A DNA stretch of 64,000 nucleotides from Diaporthe sp. PMI_573. Lineage: Eukaryota > Ascomycota > Sordariomycetes > Diaporthales > Diaporthaceae. The stretch lies in NCBI GenBank assembly GCA_021399435.1, contig JAJTUP010000037.1:434001-498000 (forward strand), written 5' to 3'. The notes under the pieces are model-generated. The model worked only from the letters and a program-made list of their open reading frames with translations, was not told the origin of the DNA and searched no databases. Of the stretch, positions 56,549 to 64,000 are shown one piece after another. Position 1 is the first letter of the stretch, and each line of letters begins with the position of its first letter. A program made the translations under genes and the position numbers.

Positions 56549-58611
56549 CTACCAAGTCGTCTTCGGAGCTTCAACAACACCATTACTGTGTTTAGCCACC
56601 TCACCCCCCGCATCTCTTGAAGCAGTCACGGCCGCGGCGTGCGCGTGCCTGAGAGACGGCTTCCGGTAAGCGCGGGGGTCCTCCATCCAGGAGTCCAGCT
56701 CGCCGACGGCGCGTCGGGGCTCGGCACGGAAGTCCTTGAAATACTGCTGCAGCAGGGCCGGGCTGAACTCGCCGCCGCGGATGCGCTCCGCGAACTCGGC
56801 CGCCAGCGGGGGGATGTCAGCGTCCTCCCACTCCTCCATCTCCGAGTGCCGTGCCACGGCCTCCCGTGACATGTGGTGGCCCCAGCGGGCACCTGTGTAG
56901 GCGTTTGCAAACATCTCGCCCGCCTGCTGCTTGGTCGCGTGCGTGAAGGTCACGATGCGGTCGGCCCGCCCTGTCCGGATCAGGGCCTCGTCGAGGTTCT
57001 CGATGTGGTTTGTTGTCATGATTAGGATGCGCCCTACATGACACCCGGAGACGGGCGTGTCCCTGTCAGAAAGTGCAGTCCGCGGCCCAAGGTTGTCATA
57101 GGATCATCTGAGGTAGATGTTGACTTACCCTCTGAGGCGGCAACCCCATCGATGGCGTTGAGGAGGCCGCTCAGCGTGACCGTGTTGCCGCGCCTTTCGC
57201 CCGCCCGCCTGCCCCTGCGACCTGGCATTGGCGGCGGTGACGTGTCTTCCTCATCCAAGTCTAACAGTGGAAGAACGACGGCACTCTCCTCGTCGGTGCC
57301 CTTCGACTCTGCCAGCTTCCTTGATAGGGGCTGAGTAGCATCGACGTCCTCGAGAAGGACAATGCAGTGGCGAGGAACGCTGGAAAATAGCGACTCTATG
57401 TCGTTGTCGCTGAGCCCCGGGGCGGATAGGTTGATCATGTAGACCGGAAGGCCGAAATTGCTGGCAAGGGCGAAGGCCAGAGAAGATTTGCCCGTGCCAG
57501 GAGGGCCACTGAATAAATAACCCAGGCGACTGCATTCGCATGTTAGAATTGCTGTCCGCTCTTGAAGCCGCTGTTGTAGTTGAGAAGAGCCAGCACTCAC
57601 AGAGGCAATCCTTTCTCCTTGTGCCACATGACCCCTGAGCGCGAGAGGAAGTTGGTGATGTCGTCGACCACCGTGTCTTTCTGCTGTTGGTTCAAAATGA
57701 CAGTGCTCAAGGGCCGCCTGAGGCGTGACTGAGACCGGTTCCAAAAGGGCATGTTGCCAAAGGCATGCGGGTGCTGTACTGGACCCCATATCAAAGTCTT
57801 GCCGCAGTTTTCAGCAGCGTCCTCTTTTAAAATTGTCACGAGCAAGTCTTTCAACGGCGCTTTGAATTGGTCAGTAAATGTCAGCGCTTCCATACCTTCC
57901 TCCCTGAGCATAGGGCTGGGTATGGACGCGGGAAAAGAGTACGAGACCCACCTGTGCTTCGGTTCCAGCTGAAGCAGTAAATATCCAGCCAGTTGTCCGG
58001 CGCCTCTTTCCCGTGATACTCGAGCCTTTTGTCCTTGCGTTCGTACATCCAGAAGTATGCACCCTTGTGCCAGAAGCGGACCTGGCCAATCTCGGGGCGG
58101 AAAGTAGGTGGCTAACACTCGATCAGCTCGTCCATCCCGGGCACAAGTCAGCCTCGCAGTTGCAATTACATACTATCTCATTCACCATTCGTTCGATATC
58201 AATGGCGTCTTCTGTGTCCGAGACTTCCACCTTGTCATCGATTCGGTCCATAATCTTAACCCTCGTGGCGGATTGAAATTTAGGATTCTTGGTGATCCAG
58301 CTGAGCACCTGGTCGTGGATATTACTGTGCTCTGAGAGGGAGCACTTTGTATAGAAACTGCTCATCACTATGCGCCAGGCGCTATTCCAAGCCAGGTGGA
58401 CAAAGTGGGCAGCCGTCAGTGAACCAAGGACGCCCAGCATAGAGAGACCAGTCCGCGTCCCTAGCAGCGCGTGAAGCAGCTTCTCCGAGTCCAGTCCATC
58501 GATGAGTCTTTCGACGGCGGGGAAGTAGGCGATGATTCTCCGCCAATTCATCATTAGGATGGGCCCGATTGCCACCGAAGATATGCCTCCTAGGGACTGG
58601 AAGACTTCCAT
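56549..58611 (-). CDS. BCS1-like AAA ATPase
   Basis: AAA ATPase related to mitochondrial Bcs1, which inserts the Rieske protein into complex III; fungi carry several paralogues with unknown roles. Five exons (58174-58611, 57952-58111, 57601-57859, 57129-57529, 56549-57033) and introns of 62, 92, 71 and 95 nt give 580 residues. Residues about 50-75 include a hydrophobic segment (LSMLGVLGSLTAAHFVHLAW) that could anchor the protein in a membrane. The Bcs1-specific N-terminal domain follows. The Walker A motif is GPPGTGKSS at 294-302, Walker B is LLEDVD with E346 and D347, and the later GLLNAIDGV and GRILIMTTNH segments are intact after splicing. An acidic/basic low-complexity insertion (about 355-400) sits after Walker B. 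I treat it as a paralogue rather than as the core Bcs1. A transposon lies about 390 bp upstream. Confidence 0.9.
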
Positions 58612-59003
58612 GGCTGCCGTTCCGTGTGATCCAATTACTTTCGTCGTGTTCTGGAAGTGGCGTGAAGTCGGGCTGGAGAAGACGGCAACAAGTGGCGAAA
58701 GGTTGGGCAGATTTCAGGGGCGGGTAGGGGAATCTTTAGAATCCACAGGTATTCCCGGAGAAAGGGAAGAAAAGGAAAGACATCGAAAATTCTCGAGGCT
58801 GTTGGCGGTAGTGCTGATTCTGGTCATGGGTTGTACATAATCTGTTCCTGGTCAGGCAGACACAAGGCAACACTGACGGCTCTGCTACTGCGGTTTCGCC
58901 TTGCGCGCATATGCCGTGTAACTGAGCAGCTGCAACTAAACGCTGCAGCCACCAAACACGTTCTCTGGGGTCTAAGTGGTCGAGCTGAACTGCACTAGAC
59001 TTA
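58612..59003. other. intergenic: BCS1-like 5' flank up to the transposon
   Basis: About 390 bp of ordinary composition between the BCS1-like start and the transposon, and thus probably the remaining proximal promoter. It ends with the TA (59002-59003) that was duplicated on insertion. Confidence 0.6.
59002..59003. other. TA target site duplication, left
   Basis: TA immediately outside the left inverted repeat, matched by TA at 61228-61229. Confidence 0.85.
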
Positions 59004-59076
59004 CCATCCAACCCCCACCAGTGGAACACCCGGACCAGTAGAACGTGCAGCCACACCAATAACCCACCAACTTTAC
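59004..59076 (+). repeat. left terminal inverted repeat (73 bp)
   Basis: Starts CCATCCAACCCC and matches the reverse complement of 61155-61227 at 71 of 73 positions. The two differences (59040 and 59074) are A for G and T for C on the left copy, the transition type expected from RIP. It contains the 10-mer CCAGTGGAAC at 59018-59027 and a changed copy, CCAGTAGAAC, at 59035-59044. Confidence 0.93.
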
Positions 59077-59276
59077 TTACACTCAATTCAATCAAATTTG
59101 ATACTATCGCCATACAAGTATAACCATTCTATAGTACTCTTCTTAATAAATAGATTAATGTAGGCATTGGGTAGTTTGGGGGCTTCGGAGCAGGGTTAAT
59201 TTAACTCCGAACCCCGTACACAAATACACTTCTACGAGCCGAAATATATAATTCTCTTCATAGTCGCCAGCCCTAG

Positions 59277-61085
59277 ATACCTTCATTATCGCCTAGCTAC
59301 GAAATACCTGACTATACGGAGGAAAACGTAGCTAACGCCTTGTTTGATATTATCGATAATGGCCTTACTTTAGGCGAATCTTCAGAGAAGCATAATATAC
59401 TAAAGACGATACTTCATCATTACATGAACAGCTCTATAGCAAGAAATAAGACTATTCAGCCCGCCTAATACCTCTCTATAGCTGAAGAGAATAGACTAGT
59501 CTAGTAGATAGTCAAGTAGGAATTGCTAGGCTATGCCCCTACGGCCTTAGTTATATAACAAGTTGCTGAGTCAATCATGAAGAAACGAGGTAATGAGAAG
59601 CCTCTCAGAAAGCACTAGATAGAGTCGTTTAAAAGCTACCATGAGGATATATACATGAAGATCTCTTACCCGCAGGAAGTAGTATGATTTGACTACTTTA
59701 TGCCGAAGGCGGTTTACTAGTATTTTAACCACTGGGAGCAATTTGGCTGGGTTGAGCCGGTATTAACAGTTAATGTTGATGAAGGAGGAATTATGGAAGG
59801 CTAAGGTAGGTTATATAGTAGTCATTAGTCTCTATTATAATAATAAGCTTCTATTTTAAGTGTTTCTAACTATGATAATAGGAGTTAACGGCCTTGTACT
59901 TGGGTCTTCTAATATAAAGGAAGCCCTGAAGAAGATGAGTGGTAGCTGTGCCTGGGTAACCCTCATCAATGCTATCACGGCCACTGGGCACTATTTAGAC
60001 CTAGGTATTATCTTTAAAGGTAAAGACCTTCAAGTATAGTAGTTCCTCTGAGAGTTTAGGAAGCTGTGCCCCTAGCACTATATAACATTGCTAAATGGCT
60101 AGACGAGTAACAAGATCACTGTTACCTGGATTCGTGATGTTTTCTTACCCTAGATGAATAAAATATATCAAAATGACGAGTCACGAGTAATTCTACTTAT
60201 TCTAGATGGCTACAAGAGCCATACCTCGGTATTTATATACTTTATTTAAGAAGTTAAAGACCCTATATATTGATTATTATTAAATAGCCTAAATTCATAG
60301 AGGAATACTTCTTTGGTAACATTTACTTGTGCTTCCTTCTAGTATATACCTCTCACAGGCTACAACTAGCAGACAATGGGTATTTTAACGTTTTAAAGGT
60401 AGCCTATTAGAAAGAACTTGATAGACTTGACTTTATCATTAATTTAGTACCTGTGGGCAAGATTAACTTCCTACATTATTTAGTCAAAGCTAGGGCAGCC
60501 GTGAAGCCTAGTACTATTCAGGTGGCTTGGAGGTATACTAGTAATTAGCCTATTAGCTGTTAGAAGGCGTTAAATCACCTAGAGTACCGGCCAGACCGAG
60601 AGAAGTGCAAAGCCGAAGCCAAGCCAGAAAATAGCGACGATCCCAAGGTCACACGGGACTACATACTTAAACTAGCCGAAAACACCAATCCAGCACAGAG
60701 ATGGTGAGCTAGATACATCACCAACACGTTTAAGGAGATATAGGCTAAAATAGCCTTTCTTGAGCAAGAAAACACCGAGTATAGGGCTCGAGAAGCTACT
60801 CAGACAAGTACAAGGAAGCACCGTGCCATACCTAACCTAAATTAGAAGTTCATGAGTATTCATGACATTTTGAGCAAAGGTGGGTGTATTGAAGACCTTG
60901 AGGAAGATCCTTAAGTCGAGGAACAGGTCGAAAATGGCCTAGAAGTAGACGATGAGGAGTGGGAAGGCTTCAGTGATGAGGAGCCAAATGCCAAAGATAA
61001 TGCGGAGATACTAGTAGAGGTTCTGGTCGAGATTGTCACGAGATCAGGGCGTCAAATCCGCAAGCCAAGTAGATACGCAGATTGA
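59277..61085 (+). pseudogene. pogo/Fot1-type DDE transposase remnant
   Basis: A transposase frame can be followed through three exons (59277-59805, 59882-60252, 60303-61085) with introns of 76 and 50 nt, for about 560 codons with no net frameshift. The first codon reads ATA where ATG is expected. About 23 codons are TAA, TAG or TGA, at positions where CAA, CAG, CGA or TGG would fit. The N-terminal half has a helix-turn-helix of the CENP-B type (segment YLSIAEENRLV). The DDE domain shows NVDEGGIMEG, LILDGYKSHT and LADNGYF as the three acidic-site regions. The end, RKPSRYAD, is basic. The protein cannot be made as it stands. The first intron has a TCTAAC branch site and the second a plain AG acceptor. 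Confidence 0.85.
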
Positions 61086-61154
61086 GCATCTTCAGAGCTT
61101 CAATTTGACATACTTATGGCTTCAAAACACCATGAATTGACTTTTTTTGCTATC

Positions 61155-61227
61155 GTGAAGTTGGTGGGTTATTGGTGTGGCTGCACGTTCCACTGGTCCG
61201 GGTGTTCCACTGGTGGGGGTTGGATGG
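61155..61227 (-). repeat. right terminal inverted repeat (73 bp)
   Basis: Mirror of the left repeat. On its own strand it holds two perfect copies of CCAGTGGAAC, at 61204-61213 and 61187-61196, with start points 17 bp apart. Confidence 0.93.
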
Positions 61228-61229
61228 TA
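61228..61229. other. TA target site duplication, right
   Basis: TA immediately outside the right inverted repeat, matched by TA at 59002-59003. Confidence 0.85.
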
Positions 61230-62085
61230 TTCAGGCATCTGGCACACTTGTTCGCATTTGTCAGGTTTGCTCACATATAGTAAGCCGGATGGATTGCGGT
61301 GATCGCTTCAGGGCCAGTGTCCGCCCTCGGTGAGGGAGCCTTGTGTGCATTTGTCCTGTCCGACTTCCCCCTCTTGAATAACAGAGTAGTACTGAGTGAT
61401 TCACGGTTGTTTGCAACCCCCCCAATGATTTCGAGGTAATTCTGCGATGGGTTGATTCAATGTTTGGGTCCGTCATGTTGTCTGGCCGTCTCTCGGACCG
61501 TACATCTGCGATGGTAGCATGTACGAGATATCCGTGTGTTTTGGTCTGTAACAGTGTCAGTATTTGTACACATCGGAAGCCACAGTCTAGTTCTGTTCTT
61601 GTTCTGGCCCCATTGCATAGGCTGTAGATGCCAGTTACTAAATAACGCCAATCTGAGCATGTCATCATAAATGCTCTCCTGTCTGCCTTGTTGTGTGCTC
61701 TTCATCGCAATGAATCCGTCAGCCTCAAGACGTTTTCCTCCAGGCGCAGTCAGCCCCCAGTGTGCAACTTTATGGCATCGAAATTGTTACACAGGTGCCC
61801 GGTGTGATGGAACCAGACCATTTATAAGGGACGGCTGGCATCCGTGCAGCCTGCACAATGTGATTCATGCTAGGACAAGCCACACATGAGGCATGTTTCT
61901 CAAGAACACAATGGAATAAGTCTCCAAATGTAAGTATTCACTAACGGCCCCTACGTTCGCAAGCATACCTACGATGTGGCTTCAAGTTGCCGGCCTTCCA
62001 CAGTAACATTGTCTTGGACACGCTTTTTGCAACCAGAAAATAATATCTGACGGAGCCGGGTCTCTTGGGAGAGAATGAGTAATTG
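61230..62085. other. intergenic right of the transposon
   Basis: About 850 bp with only short ORFs (the longest, 135 codons, at 61261-61668 on the minus strand, has no domain). Mixed composition; no repeat or RNA gene was seen. Confidence 0.45.
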
Positions 62086-62589
62086 CTAGTTGTCATACCA
62101 AATTTGAAAATACGCATCTGGAAATCCTTTGGTACTCCGGCACCACTCATCACATCGCGGGCCCGTTCTCGACCACATGGCGTTCCCTCCACGCGCAGCA
62201 GCCGCTGTCCCCTCATGGCGAGCAACAACTCTGTTCACCGAATGCCCCATGGTCCTCCCGTCCAGCTGTTCCCTATGCACGGCGTCCGCTCTCCCCTCAC
62301 CGGCCCTGGACTCCGGGCCGCTGGGCTGGATCCCGGTGGACCTTTCCGGGCTGGGCTGGGCGGCGCCCTTTTCGCCCTCCAAGTTCCTGGCTGTGATGCC
62401 GTGCCCGTGGTGTTCCGACGTGGGGCTCTCATCTGGGTTGTTGGGCCTTTTTGTTTGGTCGATTTTCGCTGTGGGTTTTGGGGCAGGCGAGGCGAATCGC
62501 ACGGGGGCGAGTCTCCTGGTGGCGATAAACTGGGCAGTCCCGGTGGGTCTTAGTAAGGAAGCACGAGTGACTGGAAGACGAGAAGACAT
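62086..62589 (-). CDS. small hypothetical protein with a mitochondrial-type N-terminus
   Basis: Open frame of 167 residues from the ATG at 62589. The first 35 or so residues are rich in Arg, Ser, Ala and Leu with almost no acidic residues (SSRLPVTRASLL, ATRRLAPVRFAS), like a cleavable mitochondrial presequence ending near RFAS. The following part is hydrophilic and charged, with a HEHG-like stretch (SEHHGHGITARN) and no domain I recognise. A GTG six bases upstream is not needed. An intron in the second half cannot be excluded: the C-terminal 50 residues look less gene-like. The plus strand also has open frames here, but the presequence-like start favours this strand. Confidence 0.45.
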   Translation of the reverse strand: MSSRLPVTRASLLRPTGTAQFIATRRLAPVRFASPAPKPTAKIDQTKRPNNPDESPTSEHHGHGITARNLEGEKGAAQPSPERSTGIQPSGPESRAGEGRADAVHREQLDGRTMGHSVNRVVARHEGTAAAARGGNAMWSRTGPRCDEWCRSTKGFPDAYFQIWYDN

Positions 62590-63668
62590 GGTCACGGCGT
62601 TCGATACTACCTATCGTGCTTTGCTTTGTGGGCCTGTTAGCGGAGAGAAGTTGTCGACGACAGTGTATCTCTGATTTTAACAAGTATTCATAGCGATGCA
62701 TTACAACATCTGCGTCTACAGTGCCTCTGTGTGTACAAGTGTATCCGCACTTGCGTCACTATTCCATATTGCACTTTGTCTTGCCGGTGATGTGCCTGGC
62801 CGATTCAAAATATTGGTCCATCCTGCAGGTTGCTGTCACGGCACGGCGTCGTGGAATTGGAGGTTGTCTTTGTGAATATGGATATGGCATGGTGACTTGG
62901 AACTCATCAGGCGTTGGCCTAACTAAGCCTAGCTCCTGGCATTAGAGAGAGCCTGTGATGTCCAGGCTAGACTGAATCGGGCAGTAACCTGGAAAAGGGG
63001 GGGATGAGCCGCTGACCGACATTGCCGTCTTGGCTCGACTCAGCTCCGAAACGCCTTTGGGCCCTTTAAGTTATTACCACGGCGGCTCGTTCCCAGACCC
63101 GTCACGGAAGCGAGCCGAAAGCCCAGATCTGCCCAACGGGCAGCACCGAGCCCGGGACCACAACGATGGGTCAGCGCTAGGAGAATAGGGGGGGCTGTGA
63201 CCCGGCTCTCAAAATGAGGGCCAGTATCTATTGGCTCGCGCACGACGCAGAGAGACACAGGCGAGCAGAGCACGATCTGCAGCCTGCAGCCTGCAGCAAG
63301 GGCCAGATGTCCCGAATTCCAGGACGGTGCGACACAGCACCGGTACCGTTGCATTCAGCAACCGACAGCCAGGCCAACGCGTCAGGGCGCTGCGGTCTGC
63401 GGTCTGCGGTCTGACTGTGCTGTGGGCTTTTTTGGCTGGAGGCTGGAGGCTGGATGAAGGCTGAAGGCTGTGCATGTGCCGGCGCCTCTGCAGGTGGTCA
63501 GCAGCCAGGCTGCAAAACGTTGGAAAGAATATGGTGTTCACTCCATTTCCGAGACAGCAGCACTCCTTGTGACCGGCTACCTGGGTTAGTCTACTAGTAC
63601 ATCGCGTCCTCGACACATCAGTACACATACAAAGGAGCGCCCGTTCGCGTGCTCGAGCTCCGGCCTCG
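62590..63668. other. intergenic: divergent upstream regions
   Basis: About 1.1 kb with clustered short repeats at 63277-63470 (CTGCAGC, GGTCTGC, GGCTGGA and GGCTGAA units). It probably holds the promoter and leader of the gene starting at 63669. A minus-strand frame across 63209-63895 overlaps that gene and is not called. Confidence 0.45.
63277..63470. repeat. cluster of short tandem repeats upstream of the last gene
   Basis: Three small arrays: CTGCAGC at 63277-63297, CTGCGGT at 63390-63413, and GGCTGGA/GGCTGAA at 63434-63470. Each has about three copies. Confidence 0.75.
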
Positions 63669-64000
63669 ATGGTTTCCATCCTCTTGTTCTGCATGCCTTC
63701 TTTTCTCTTATCTGCCCTCTTCATCTGGGCCTTTCCCTTTGACGACATCAAGTCCTGGCTCCATCCAGCTGCTCCTTCACCGGCCTCGAGCATGGAGCCC
63801 ACGGACGCGCCCATGGTCCGGCGCCTGTTCAAGTCGCCTGCCCTCCGCCGCGATAACACCTCAGCTTCTGCCTCGTCGACCGGCTCGTCTAGCACGGTCG
63901 ACTTCTACGGCAGCCAGGTCGACAACCCGACTGTCATTAACTACAGCTACACGGACAAGCCCTCGAGACTCTTGCTATGGGATGTCTACTACTTCTTCTA
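63669..64000 (+). CDS. 5' end of an unidentified gene, cut by the window edge
   Basis: An open frame runs from an ATG at 63669 to the window end (110 codons). The first residues (VSILLFCMPSFLLSALFIW) form a hydrophobic stretch that could be a signal peptide or membrane anchor. An in-frame ATG at 63792 would begin the protein at MEPTDAPMVRRL instead and drop that part. The visible region then has a Ser-rich stretch and TDKPSRLLLWDVYYFF, whose aromatic, hydrophobic character suggests the start of a membrane segment. A membrane glycosyltransferase is conceivable, but the fragment is too short to assign a family. Confidence 0.6.
   Translation, partial: MVSILLFCMPSFLLSALFIWAFPFDDIKSWLHPAAPSPASSMEPTDAPMVRRLFKSPALRRDNTSASASSTGSSSTVDFYGSQVDNPTVINYSYTDKPSRLLLWDVYYFF

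Larger units (their letters stand above)
59004..61227 (+). mobile_element. pogo/Fot1-type Tc1-mariner DNA transposon, RIP-degraded
   Basis: The element is 2224 bp long, bounded by 73-bp terminal inverted repeats (59004-59076 and 61155-61227) with 2 mismatches. It is flanked by a TA on each side (59002-59003 and 61228-61229), the target duplication of the Tc1-mariner superfamily. Its interior is markedly AT-rich compared with the flanks. It encodes a DDE transposase of the pogo/Fot1 type in pseudogene form. The combination of length, TA duplication, CENP-B-like HTH and DDE domain supports the class. The nearest named family (Fot1, Pot2 and relatives) cannot be fixed without a search. Confidence 0.9.

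Noticed and set aside
63209..63895. 228-codon minus-strand ORF at the right edge
   Set aside because: Overlaps the start of the plus-strand gene at 63669 and the repeat cluster; Arg/Ala-rich with no domain.
1..64000. CRISPR array or prokaryotic operon
   Set aside because: No regularly spaced identical repeats with unique spacers; introns and gene families are eukaryotic.

Overview
This window is nuclear DNA of a filamentous ascomycete (Pezizomycotina, most likely Sordariomycetes). The evidence is GC-rich protein-coding genes on both strands with short introns (50-132 nt, GT...AG, CTRAY-type branch sites), fungus-specific families (a Clr5-domain regulator, a BCK1-type MAPKKK, a BCS1-like AAA ATPase, an NPP1-like secreted protein), and one AT-rich transposon copy full of C-to-T/G-to-A nonsense changes as expected from repeat-induced point mutation. 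I cannot name the species.

Layout. 0-3 kb: the 3' end of an unidentified gene and a secreted endopolygalacturonase (GH28). 4-19 kb: a compact housekeeping block with MSH2 mismatch repair (-), an SDR oxidoreductase (+), the TRM10 tRNA methyltransferase (+), a secreted GH93 exo-arabinanase (-), DNA primase small subunit PRI1 (-) and a GH5 steryl-glucosidase-like enzyme (+). 21.6-27.7 kb: a 1989-aa BCK1-type MAPKKK (+) behind a 3.2 kb upstream region rich in simple repeats. 27.7-34.3 kb: no gene I can support. 34.3-36 kb: a conserved fungal protein of unknown function with an activation-domain-like tail. 36-39.6 kb: gene-poor, with a 59-bp tandem repeat and one weak Cys-rich ORF. 39.6-47.2 kb: three minus-strand genes (Clr5-domain protein, NOP9, GAD/CSAD-like PLP decarboxylase). 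50.5-58.6 kb: Ras-family GTPase, AMMECR1-domain protein, hotdog thioesterase, NPP1-like protein and BCS1-like ATPase. 59.0-61.2 kb: a complete but RIP-degraded pogo/Fot1-type DNA transposon with 73-bp terminal inverted repeats and a TA target duplication. 62-64 kb: a small probable mitochondrial protein and the 5' end of a gene that runs off the window.

How the genes relate. They do not form one operon-like system. Polygalacturonase, exo-arabinanase and the NPP1-like protein are scattered secreted proteins that fit a plant-associated lifestyle. The others are core functions: DNA replication and repair (PRI1, MSH2), RNA maturation (TRM10, NOP9), cell-wall-integrity signalling (BCK1), sterol-glucoside turnover (GH5) and mitochondrial assembly (BCS1-like). 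The features most worth a second look are the transposon, a C-terminal CaaX box on the GH5 enzyme, the Ras-like GTPase that lacks a CaaX box, the NPP1-like protein with two changed residues in its signature heptapeptide, the possible N-terminally extended TRM10 form, and the 59-bp repeat array. I found no gene cluster that I would call a new system.
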